Part shown: piece after piece, positions 1-11,259 of the stretch
How the letters are laid out: each line of letters starts with the position of its first letter
How positions within the stretch are numbered: the first letter of the stretch is position 1
Source: Bryum argenteum
Taxonomy: Eukaryota > Streptophyta > Bryopsida > Bryales > Bryaceae
Assembly: GCA_037043015.1 (NCBI GenBank)
Contig: CM073323.1
Coordinates: 4,216,001-4,280,000 of the forward strand
Reading direction: 5' to 3'
Length of the DNA stretch: 64,000 bases
Made by a program: the position numbers and the translations under genes
Notes under the pieces: generated by a model
Database searches by the model: none
Seen by the model: only the letters and a program-made list of their open reading frames with translations
Told to the model about the DNA's origin: nothing

Positions 1-956
1 TCTATGCTGGTCCTGTAAAATCACACTCCTTGATACAATCCTCAGCAGAATTTGATAGGTAACATCATGGAATTACCTGAGGCACCAGAGAGATGCCACC
101 GACGCTTATAGCTTCGTGCCACAACTGTTGAAGCTCTGGGCGAAGGATAGCGTAACGATTAACAAAGATGAGCCTGCCAACAATTGCCACACTCGTCACG
201 AAGGTGAGAAGCAATGGGAGCCCTCTGGAACCAGCCAGTTGCACGATCGAGGACGACCAATGTTCACAGCGTTCCCACTGCGTGCAAAACCTTGATCACG
301 TTGTCTGTTCCCAAGGCATCCATCTTTGGAGCCACATGCTCATTCTCCTCGACGGGATTCTGCAAACAGGAAACAAACATGTATGCCGGCCAACTCGAAC
401 TTTTGAATGCTACTAAGTCTGAAACTTTGTTCATGACAGGTAGTTGAGTGTGAGCTGGTACGTGGAAAAGCTTTTCTGGCAAACGATTCGAAGTACACAC
501 TCACGCACCTGCATAGTGATGCTCTCGGAGCTTTTAGTACTCTGGAAACAGTTGCCTGCCAACAGAAGACAACGAACGTTGCCATGATTTCGTCCTCTTC
601 GGCTTCAGTGGAATCGGACTGCCGGTGGGCTTTACCACTACGGAGCTTTCCTGCTGCTGATGCTTGCGGCGAATTCTCAACCAGAGCTTGCGCAACCGAA
701 TGCGTAACGAATACCGAACCTGCTGCTGCTGCTGTGGCTGCCCACTGGCAACGAAGACTTGCAACAGAGTCCAACTGAAGCGCAAGCTGACGGTGCGACA
801 ACGGGCGAGAATGGTCCCTGACACTCGGTGCGCTTTGCCAGCAGCTGGAGATCCCCACAAGGAACCCTTCAATCGAACTCGCAGAGTGAGCGCCCGTGTC
901 TTCGCCCGCACCTCAATCTGAACCCTGCTCTCGGACGGCGAAATACCCATCGTCAA
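1..956 (-). CDS. Partial plant gene with a membrane segment, 3' part beyond window
   Basis: The minus strand carries what looks like the 5' or middle part of a multi-exon gene running off the left edge. The best exon is about 77-282. It is open throughout, starts after a cag acceptor and ends in a CAG|gtaatt donor. Its protein begins WERCEHWSSSIVQLAGSRG, continues into a hydrophobic stretch typical of one membrane helix (LPLLLTFVTSVAIVG), then a basic/aromatic stretch ending GGISLVPQ. A second piece, 1-12, follows an acceptor after a 64-nt intron and reaches the window edge. Upstream, an exon ending near 509 (CAG|gtgcgtg) joins in phase to the 282 acceptor. Further 5', to about 956, the frame is Q- and R-rich and the start is not resolved. 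I do not recognise the family. The exon model 5' of 509 is guesswork. Confidence 0.35.
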
Positions 957-2399
957 TTCTTAACCGGAACTGTCACCATCACCTCATTGTGGGCGATTCT
1001 GACACTGTCCGAACTACAGCGTTCTTAGAGCTCCCTGCCCAATCAAAGCTACCAATACATTCGATTGCGTCCAAAGTCTCTTGCGCATACCGACAGCAAC
1101 GTGACCCATACCGACAAATCTAGCTCAAGACACAAAGAGGGGTACAAACTGTTCAAAGTGACTATAACTAGTTAGAAAAGTGATTATTGGTGGTCATGCA
1201 AAGTAGAAATCATGATAATTTGGACTTAAGTGACTATTATACTCATAACTTATACTCTCTGTGACTATCAGTTTACTTTTTGAACCATTTCCATTCACTT
1301 TGAAGAAGTTGCTTCTGACGATGTGATTCTTCTTGTAGGGGACGGAGTAATCGGCACGTTTTTGGTGGAGGCGTGTGTATGGATTTTGGAGGGAAGGATT
1401 ATTTTAGTCACATCTAAACAACAATGTTGGTTAAAATTTTATATACATTAAAATTTGAAGTAAACACAATGAAGAGTACTCATGATCGTATAACTAGTAC
1501 CCAAGTTTTTTACTTTGATTATAAAACCAACATAGAAGCTTGTCATAATTAACTCGTCAAGTATTCTATTTTGCGACAAGGATAGTATCAAATTGAGAGG
1601 AATGATGTCATTGGATCATTCTTCGAGAGTCAACTGTAGTCATTTTAAGTAATAAGTTTACAATATATGTGAGAGTGCATGCCTTAGATAAAACATTATC
1701 CCAAATAAATGATTGGGAACATTTTCATTCATGAAATGCAGCTATCCACTCTCAAAGTTCCAGTTAATTCCACAAAAAGGGTTAACTTTGACATTTTATT
1801 TGACAAGTTTTCTTCATACCAAAAGGTGTATAATATATTTTAATAGAATTCTGAAATACATAATAAGAAACAACACTTTTTTTAAGTCTACAGTCGGAAC
1901 ATAAAAGTATCAAACAATCGTACATGAGAATCCTTCGGAGGAATTCTCCTCAGTATTTTGTCAAGATAAAAAACTATGGGGGCTCCCTGGATGAGTTATT
2001 TCTGAACTTGCAAAAGTCCAGATCCATTTGAATGTTCCACTTGGAAGAATCTTAGGCACAGTTGCTAATCAACTGTCATGACCGAAATCCGCTTATTGAC
2101 AGATTCGTAGTTCAAAAACAGGGTATCCATGTTCACCGACTGGTAATGACACCACATTGTTGCTCAATTTACATGGACATTGAACTTTGGACAAGGTAAC
2201 ACAGTATCATCTAACTAATGGAGCATTAGCTGGTGCATGGTTTGTATGTGAATCAATCAAACAGCGCCTCCGGAACCAAACCTCTCCCGCAATATTTGCA
2301 CTCCCATGTACCTGCCAAATGCCAATCCCAGGTTAAGAATCCCTGCATTTGATAGCAGCAATCGAAGCTTTTACGAAAGAATCTTGTTTGTTTACTCAA
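957..2399. other. AT-rich spacer, no gene seen
   Basis: This is the spacer between the left-edge gene and the 3' end of the GMC oxidoreductase gene. It is AT-rich beyond about 1150, with no long open frame and no repeat structure I could recognise. Its right part (about 2240-2399) is probably the 3' untranslated region of the oxidoreductase gene. Confidence 0.5.
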
Positions 2400-5242
2400 T
2401 TATCTTTCTTCACAAGGGTGAAAGTTGATCCACAGCTGCGCTAGAGTATGAGAAAGAAGTATTTTAGCTGACCTTCCCAACATCATGACAGTGGCCTGAG
2501 GATTCGTGCCAGGCGAGCGGGCAAAGGTGGAGCCATCGATAACTCGAAGCGCCGCCGCGCCTAGGACGCGGTAGTTCTCATCGACAACATCACCAACAAG
2601 GGCACCGCCATGGTAATGCCAGATGGTGGTCACGCTGTCCATACACCACTGCCGGATGTTGATGGAGTCCTGCGTGGAGTTCGTAAAGTCGCGGGTCGGC
2701 CATGTGCTCAGAACTGCTTCGTATACAGGTTGAAGTGCCGGCGGAACGGAGCCGTTAGTGTACTGTATATTTGCAAGAGACGGTGCCGTGACCGTGTCAT
2801 ACACCATCCTGATCCCCTGCTCGCACGTCGCCAAGTCTTCGTCCACCTGCAACAACCAGGACAGTTGGTACCTTTTCTATGAATCAATCGAGATATCGCT
2901 ACTCGTGTAGAAACAAGAAGGTGACTGAAACTGTTGAAGTCATTGCCTGGTAGAATACCCTCTCAGAATTCGCAGGCTCTGATGAAGGGACGTGAGTGTG
3001 CATTATGCAGTCAACGTTATGCTCATTGTCAATGATTGTCTTGGTGTTCAGAAAAGGACTCTGAGATGAGGAGAAATACTAGTCCATGTGGGACTGGGTA
3101 ATTGGAGGTTTGAAGCATAAGCTTTGGTCGAGAAGGCAGGGAATTCGGTTGAGTGTTGTTTTGAGTTGGTCAAGGACTACGCGAAAGGAAAGAGAAGCAT
3201 TTCAGACCGGACCTGGTAGTAATTGAAGCGGACACTGGGATTGTCGGCCGCGTCCAAGGAGACGAGCTGGAGGGCTCCAAAGGATTGAGGACCCCAGATC
3301 TTGTGCACAATAGTGCCGCCCCACGCCGCCTGCGCACGCGGAACTCCGAGGGGAACGTCCACAATGGCGCCGAAGATGCGGTTAGTCATGTTTTGCGCGG
3401 TGACATTGCTGTCTCCGAGCAGGTTGTCGGCGGCCCGGGGTGACGCAGTGAAGTTGCTAGCGTCGCGTTCCAGCGCGCTCAGAAGAGCCTCCGCTTGACC
3501 GCTGGAGATTTCGATGTAGGAGCCGAAGTTGGTGATCCCAACTACTTGGATCAGTGAAACTTCCACCGCCTGGTCGGTGAGCACCCAGAAGGAATTCGTG
3601 GGGTTGTCCGCCATCCGCGCCCCCGCCGCTGGGTTGTTGATGACCACAGGAATGTTGAAAGCCGCCAGCTGATCCACCGGCCCGATGCCGCTCAGCATCA
3701 GCAGCTGCGGGCTGCCCAGCGCGCCGGCCGTCACTAGCACCTCGCTTCCAGCATCCTCGTTTAATAGCGCCGTGTGGTTCGTCCCGTTCAAATCCGAGAA
3801 CACCACCCCTATCACCCGTGGCTGCTCCGACGCATCTGGCACCCATGCATGCACTGATCAGCTAGTGGTTGACTCATATCGTTTAATACAGACTACACAT
3901 ATGGCGATAGAGATGCCTGGCCTGTCCGAATTTCTTCATCAACTGAGCATTGTCACGCCTCAATTCTGTGCACAATCTAAGCTCTGAAATATCATATTTG
4001 GAAGCCTCTGGAGAATTTCCAATTTTGCTGTGACTGTGAAGTTCTAAAGTTTAGAGCTTCCTGGATGAAGATGAGGAGATATGATGATGTCGGTGCTCAC
4101 CGGGAGGGGCGAAGAGCAACTGTTGAACGGTGGCCCAGATGTAGACATCGATGTTGTTAGGGTTGGCTAATGTGAGCAGATCAGCAGCAGTATGGCGACG
4201 GCCATTGCTGTCAAATATCGAGCCGCCCACCTTCGTGCCGATTATGTGCTCGAACGTAGCCCCATTGTAGGGCGTCACGCCGGCTTCCAACAACGCATCT
4301 CTCGCGGCACTCTACACCCAAGCTAGGTCAGAACATGCTCGGACCTTCAGGACCAGTACTTACGCGATGAGTAATGGAATCAGGCTTACTTGGAATACTT
4401 GCAAGGTCGGGAACTGGGCAACAACATCGGAAACCCACACATAGGACTCATTCACTAGCGCCGGATCCCACCCCGACTCTGTAATGAAGGCAGCATCGGC
4501 AAACGAGAAGAAGCCCGCGTTGACGGCGCTCCCGCCTCCGAGCACTCTCGCTCGTTGGTTGGGCACTCCATCTTCGGAGATGAATGTCTGCGCCGCGGAC
4601 GTCGGAGTACTGACCTGCAGATCGGGGTAGAATCCGACCAGGTTCTCCACTAGTGCATTTTCATACGGCTCCCCTGCATTGCCACCATGCTCACCATGCT
4701 CAGGAAAGGAATATAGACAGCCAGCAAAACTAGAGAGTTTGAGTACTGAGCCATTACCTCCCCGCTCTAAGAGAAGAACCGTGAAGTTTTGTGACAGAGT
4801 GGCTGCTAATGGGCAGCCTGCCGTTCCCCCACCAACTATGATGTAGTCGTAGTTGCGGAGGAGCAACGGTGCCTCCGTCGCATTCCGCACAAATGAGTAG
4901 TTGGGGTCTGACGCACACAATCACACCTCATCAAACAACTACGTGCTCGCATCGGATGGTCAAGAACTCGTCATGCAACACGTACTATAGTTCCCCAGGT
5001 GACATGGAACCATGTTCTACACACTCAAAGTCGATCTGCTCGAGGCCAAAAATGAGTACTGCCATTTACTCAACCGGAAACTCTTCGCGAAATCACTGAG
5101 AGCTGCCATTTTCTATATGACCAACAAGCGTACTGTGCAAGCAACAGAACTCACCGCTGTATATCTCTTGCGCGTTGCTCCGATGATCGAGCATCACTTG
5201 CAAAAGGCCACAGAGGAGGAGAACCACGTTCCACTTTGCCAT
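2400..5242 (-). CDS. HTH-like: HOTHEAD-like GMC oxidoreductase (FAD-dependent)
   Basis: Six coding exons on the minus strand: 5242-5155, 4907-4758, 4673-4390, 4311-4101, 3835-3213 and 2846-2400. Together they give 600 aa, close to Arabidopsis HOTHEAD (594 aa). The start at 5242 is chosen because it opens a signal peptide (MAKWNVVLLLCGLLQ) ending near NAQ; an in-frame upstream start at 5311 would spoil it. The protein therefore probably enters the secretory pathway. The FAD-binding motif GGGTAG lies at residues 55-60. RARVLGGGSAVNAGF follows, then a GSPQLLMLSGIGP signature, and the C-terminal catalytic region has WHYHGG (His529) and GTNPQAT (Asn567). All are typical of the GMC family. HTH relatives act on long-chain fatty alcohols or acids in cuticle formation; the substrate here is inferred only. 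The acceptor of exon 5 is ambiguous (3835 or 3853; both keep frame). The last intron is 366 nt with a weak gtccgg donor. Confidence 0.9.
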
Positions 5243-8200
5243 GATTCGCGATGTATACTTACTACTTAATGTAACGATCAGATCAGATTGGTTTCCTTTT
5301 GAAGCAACCAACAGTCGCTCACCACTTCTGACTGATTAAAGTACAGTCCTTGTGATATCGCGACATTTAGATCTCAGAATCCCACATTACGCCGTGCGTG
5401 CATGGGAAACTAGATTCTACAACTAGATGAGGGGGCCTGTAAACTGAAGCGATTGCTGTCGATTTGTCACGAGACGAACGGAGTCGGGATGGACAAGCCA
5501 CAAATCCTTTTGAAGCTCTTTGTTCAGACTGCACTTAATATATCCCAGGCTGCCAAACGTTTAACATAATCCTACAGGTCTTAATTATTGTTTGATTGTT
5601 CGAGCCAGTCGCTACCACTTTGAACGAGATCTTAAAGTATATGTAAATCGTATAAATTGATTGAAACCCCAATTCCATTAAAATGGCATTATTTCGGTAA
5701 AACGGCACACCTTAAACTTTCTGAACCGCAGTTCAAAAACCATATGATATAACAAAATTTGAAGGTGATATTATGGAAAGTGAGTGACAATGTATAAAAG
5801 GGAATGATATTATTAAAAAATTGTGATATTACAGAATACACCATTCCATGTGAGCACATATGTAAGATTTAGTGTGACAAAATGGCACATGGCATAGTGC
5901 CATTTTAACGAAAGTGAGGTTTTGATGCTTCCTCAGGGAGGAATTGTGGGTTCATCCCAAACAAGATCACTTTTTTCGTGATGCATACATTGCTAAGCAT
6001 GAAAAATTTCTTACTTACAGACAGTGGGTTACATTATAGCATATACAAAACAAGTGCTTTCAATGCCTTACAATGCCGTGTAGGGCATTGATGCCGTGTA
6101 GCATCAATGGTGAAAAACCACTTAGTGCAAGTGATGGTGATATCTTACTGAATGATTACAATATGTCTGGGTAATCACGGGTTCACTTAACCACTTCAGA
6201 ATCTGCCTGTGACCGCTGCACCAACTCGACTCATAAGCTTCAGATTGTGTGATTGGAATATTCCCAAAAGTGAACTGACGGTGTAAATTGCGATGGCACA
6301 AGAAGCATGAATGCTTTCAGAGCCGTATGTGTTAATACATGGCAATCTTAGTAAGCCCCACAGTCAACAATAAAGTCTAGCATTTCGAGACACCTGCATC
6401 GCCCTACCGAGTATTTCATGGTAAGGATCGCGGGTACCGATAGAATCTTCGGAACACGACAGTCCGAACTTCCGGCAGCTCTTGGTCGTGTGTCTTTATC
6501 ACTGTATATTCTCGGTTCTGGCTCCTGTTTCAAATATGACAGGGCTGCTGAGGCTGACCTTCGGTGAGGTTTCACTCCAATGCAGAATCATTGTAGCCCT
6601 GACCGCCGACCGGTTTATAATGGAAAACGCCAATGATGGATTTTAAAGTAAAAAAGTTAGCGGAGGAAGGGATACTACTTTAGATTATGTAGCCATGGCC
6701 GAGATTTTGTACTAATGAGTGCCACCAACTCACTCAGCATAATTCCATGTGAAAATGGTACATGTATTACGGTAACGAGGTAAGATGGTAGGAATCACCT
6801 TCTCGTTTAAGCGACACACTCGCAGAATTAAAAATACTGTTACATTCCTTTGAATTTTGAAACTGAGTTGCAGACAGCTGAAGTTTACTCTGATGATCAT
6901 CACGGTACAATGACAGATTTGGACATCCTGCAAGTTTTCCAGGCTGTTAAAAAATTGCGGTACACTTGACAAAGTAGGTTGTAAAATGTGAGTGCAGTGA
7001 ATCTTTGTGCTTCAGACTATATTGATGTCTTGAGAGGTTGAGGATCATATCTGTGTGGTCTGCTGCCCTGTGACAACAAGTAAAGTAGGGGTTAAGAGTG
7101 AAAACATAGAGCTTTAGCTGGTTGATACGATTGTTCATCACATTTTTATGAATTTGAGCACCAACCATATATCTTCCACCAACAACTTCCTTTCGCCACG
7201 CTTGAGGTACAGGCTACATGCTTTTATTCTTTGGCCTGTGCCTACCGGCAGCAGATCTCTTGTCCACTTCACTCCTTAACCAAGTCAAATATCCTCCAAA
7301 CAACCGCCTAAACGAGGAGAATTAGGCAAATCTGAAACGAGTTCAGTGCATGAACGTGCAGAGATTCGGACTCACTGCTAATTTATGCTACATAAAACAG
7401 AATCGGAGCCCCCTGAAGCGATCCGTGTTTTCACCTTTTCAACAGACATGCAGCTTTATGCCTACCGCTTGCAAGCCAATCCTTGCACATGTCAATAAAG
7501 TGGCGCACCAAAGTTGTGTTGGTTTAGAGCGAAAAGCCCACAAAAAGATGGAATGTGTTTCAAAAAAATGTTTGGCAATCACACTTTTGTGATTTTTAAT
7601 ATACTTAATGCCCATAAGAAAGTCTTCATGAAATTTGAGTAGAGCAATATTGTAAAATATGTGAATTTAATATTTGCCTTGGAACTCTCAATGCAGTACG
7701 AAGTGCCTCAGTAAGTTTTGTATAGTTGAGCCATTCAATTTCCTTGACCAATATACAGTGTTCCAATGTTTATGATCCCTTACCAATAAGGGTACGATTC
7801 CTCTACCCACCTAGTGTTCGATGATCTTCAAGGTCACTTTTAAAATACATTGATCCAGAAACAAGCGATGAAAATATGAGGTAATTTCTTTGAAGTTGAA
7901 CATGTCACTTTGAAGCAGTTTTTTGCAAAAATGAATAAAAAATCTCCCTTCACTTACTTTGCTTATTAGTTTTAGGTTTTTACTGATTTCATGAATCAGT
8001 ACGTGAAATTGGAATGCAATAATCGTCTAAAATGGGAGAGTTTGCAAGAATGATATGTCCTTCGATGATAATGACATGCCATAACATTTTAATTAAAGGT
8101 AACCTTTCTTGCACAGAGGCTGATTGTAATACAGGCAGCTGTGTTGTTAGTATTTGAAGCCTAGATACACTCACTTGTTAGCCACTGACCAGTAACTTAT

Positions 8201-8536
8201 CTGTTGCTTCCAGAACGACCAACAAGAATACAGGTCAGGAAGTTCTGACACGTTCACAAGAATATTCCAGCACTGTATGGTGAACACCTGGTGGCATTTA
8301 TGAGGTTCGTTGAAGCTTTGCCGACGCTTTAGGAGCCCACGAACGATACGCTCTTCAAGCCGGATATTTCATGTCAGCACACCTCAACCACATCCAACGG
8401 ATATAAGAGGAGAAAAGGGTATTCATACTTTTGCAACATGATGTGCTCCATATCATCACAAGATACAAGAATCCGACGCCTCGAGTACATGTTGGGTCCA
8501 ACACCATAATGGATTAATATATATTCGACACTGTCA
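5243..8536. other. Spacer with no convincing gene
   Basis: This 3.3 kb stretch lies between the start of the oxidoreductase gene and the 3' end of PEX11. The first few hundred bases up from 5242 should hold the oxidoreductase promoter. It contains one MITE (5664-5923, listed separately). Short open frames at 6348-6575 (minus), 6730-7168 (minus) and 7350-7592 (plus) show no recognisable motif, no splice-linked partners and no domain. I would not call them genes. Confidence 0.5.
5664..5923. mobile_element. MITE family A, copy 1 (about 260 bp)
   Basis: A short non-coding element whose ends are inverted copies of one another. The left end reads AACCCCAATTCCATTAAAAT and the right end is close to its reverse complement (ATTTTAACGAAAGTGAGGTT). 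Inside each end the motif AAAATGGCA or a near copy recurs, giving subterminal repeats. Two more copies are at 28521-28941 and 62098-62355. It codes for nothing, so it would depend on a transposase supplied elsewhere. Superfamily not assigned: target-site duplications are unclear. Confidence 0.8.
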
Positions 8537-11259
8537 TTACAATGTTTCAAAATTATCAAACAGTAAATGAACGGCTTGTGGGCCACATGGAGTCAAACAC
8601 CATTCAATACCGAGTGTGCTTGGATAGCAGATCAAGTCGGCACTTCCCTGGAAGCCTCTCTCGATCAGGTACAAGCATAATAGGCCTGGCAGCAATGTCT
8701 GACCCCTCAAACAGCCAACAATCGTCCAAGCTCGCACAACACAAAAAGGCTAGCCATAATTACATGGAGCAAGTCATCTTACGACAAATCAAGTCCTCGT
8801 TCGACTCAATGTTCAGACTTCCTTGGCCTTCGCTGCAGGTGGTAGTAACTGTACACAACAAAGCAACGCACAGAGTCACAATTTTGGAACAAAACTTCGC
8901 GCTCTTTGAGTCGACTATGATTGAGATTTAACTACCGGTCACCCCATCACCAGATATTAGCAACTCTATTTTGATAACTGTCATGTGCATTATGCTCATA
9001 TGTTGACAAAAGTACCTGATAGCATGATATAATGGAAGTGGTGAAACCCAGGGCTCCTGTAACACGTGGTGTGACGGTGCCAGGGTACAATTGAAGCAGT
9101 CCAGCGGCAACCACAATGTCCAAGGCCGACTTGATCAAGTTTAGAGACCTCCCCCTTGCAACCTTCAGATTTTCTTTCCGCTGATCCTTCTGCGAGTTCA
9201 GTACAAACATGTAGCACTTAGAAACAACCCAGCAACTCTTTTCATGCATCAGTCGATTCATTTACTAAAAGGACCCTACAACGACTCAAGATCAAGAATA
9301 ATTGCTGCATTCTTCGTTAACCACTGCAACCCCTGTGACGATTTCAGACACCATGCACTACACTCTTCATTCTTCAATCTATTTGGTGGGGTGCACACTA
9401 GATAATACTCTAACGCTGAATGAGATGACCTTTTTCATTTTGATAAAACTACACTGCAGTGTTCATCTTATTGGTATTGATATCAAATAAGATATTATGT
9501 TCAAGTGCGATTTTTGACAATGAGTCAAATTTCTAATCACTTCAGTACTTGACAAAAGTTTCATTTGGTGTAATTCCATGTTTTGTGAGGCAACATAATT
9601 GAATGAGGAGCCATTGAATGGAATGGACGTGTAGTGATCATATTAGCCGAAGTCTTGACACGGTGGACACCGAAGAAGCGAAAATGCTCACCAGCTTCGA
9701 TTCCTCGATACTGCCTGTTCCCTTGATCCGCTTGAACTCTCTCTCAATTTTCTTCGTAGCCGTCTTCAGACGAGCGATTTCTGCAATCTGAACACATCGG
9801 CCTTCGCTTATCAACATATGTTGAAACTCGTCAAAGGTCTGCTAATCAAAGGTCTGCTAATCAAAGGTCTGCTAATCAATGAAACTGCAATAAGTTGAGC
9901 GGACAAACGATAGTCCAGAACCATGATGCTTGACAAACACGCGGATGAAAATGGCCGGAAACAGCCGCCAAAGAAACAACTGACCTCAGCAACGGTTGTG
10001 CAGCCAGAGCCCGCCATCCAGCAGAAAAGCGAAATCCTGGAGATGAGATTCAGACGTTCTTGATCCTGCACCATCGAACAACGCCATCAGCAGCCAGAAA
10101 ATAGATCAGAACAAGTATTGACAGCATGATGTTAGCAAGACCAGCCATACCTTGTAGATGCCGGTTCTTCCAGCCCACACAATTTGATCAAGGAACAAAA
10201 AGGTTCCCACCAAGGCATTCTTTGCCTGGCAGATTCACAGAACATAAGTGAAGGATGTTAGAGAATGTAAAATCTGCGATACTCCCTTGTAAATATCATA
10301 ACGAGTGGTTGTTATCTGCTCTGACTTGATTTTTTTCAAAAGGACCTTCCTTGACATGATTCTCAATGCCCAGAGAATACTTCAAGTGTAACCTTCACAG
10401 CCCATGGATATTGCATCATCCTAGCCACCTCGTTGACACGATCCCAAAACAAAAAGATTATATATCTTACGCAAATATGCTAAGGAAACATTTCTACCAC
10501 GTGCTAAATTTGACCACCTTCCAAAATGCTACCCTGTTTCATTGACCATACTGCTCGTACTAAAACGAATCTTTCACTATGTTATCCGACTCTTGACTTC
10601 CAAGCTTCATTCAAGGCTTTGACTAACAACATGCCCCCACACCGTCTAATGAAAATAGAGAGCCACATAAAGTGAATATCAATAGTACTTACCTTGCCCA
10701 GTAAGACAATCGGCAATGGCGTTGCCTTCGGCGCTGGAGCAAGGAGTTGGTTCAACTCATTCAAGGTCTGCAGAAATGGCAACCAACACACATCACCGTG
10801 TCAGTGTTCACACCATTCAATACTCAAGAATACTCAAGTCAGGTTGTTGACTGCCTTCCTCACACAACAAGCACATCTTTAAACGCCCAAAAATCACTAA
10901 CACAAACCTTATTACTCACACACTAAGCATGTCCAGAATTCTCAGAACTAAATTCATGCCCAATTCACTTCCTATACCCTGCAAAACAAGAACATTCTCC
11001 ATCACTTCTGAAAATTGCCACTACCGAATTCCATAACCTACAATGGAAGGATGAATTTTGGACAGACCTTGGCGAGCCGGAAAACCTTCCTCGCCAAGCT
11101 GGTGGTCTTGTCGACTTGCGCAGCGACACCAGGCTCGCCAGCGCTGATGAACTTGGAGCCGTACTGGATGGCACGGCATATTTTGTCTCGCGCCTCCGCC
11201 TTGTTAAGATACATCACCAAGAAGGCGATTTCCGCCCTCGTCACATCCAGAGTCGTCAT
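8537..11259 (-). CDS. PEX11: Peroxisomal membrane protein 11 (PEX11, plant C/D/E type)
   Basis: PEX11 proteins tubulate and divide peroxisomes from within the peroxisomal membrane. The minus-strand start at 11259 gives MTTLDVTRAEIAFLVMYLNK, followed by ARDKICRAIQYGSKF, nearly identical to plant PEX11C-E. Exons: 11259-11068, 10767-10693, 10219-10151, 10065-9985, 9787-9692 and 9189-9016, every intron in phase 0. They encode 229 aa including LLAPAPKATPLPIVLLGK, FLFLDQIVWAGRTGIYK, RISLFCWM and the conserved end DIVVAAGLLQL...TPRVTGALGF..SIISCYQ. The family then normally ends with LLP and a short tail. Two endings fit: splicing from 9016 to 8698, giving CYQ-TLLPG and stop at 8537 (282 aa), or reading through to a stop at 8947 (251 aa). 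I annotate the spliced form because it restores LLP and the donor is good, but this end is uncertain. Confidence 0.9.
9832..9878. repeat. 15-bp direct repeat, three copies, in a PEX11 intron
   Basis: The unit CAAAGGTCTGCTAAT occurs three times in tandem without change inside PEX11 intron 4 (between 9985 and 9787). It is likely slippage; no function is evident. Confidence 0.85.

Noticed and set aside
4674-4757. Continuous frame through GGNGSVLKLSSFAGCLYSF in the oxidoreductase
   Set aside because: It is an 84-nt intron read through: removing it joins LLLERGG to EPYENALVENLVG in frame and matches the family.
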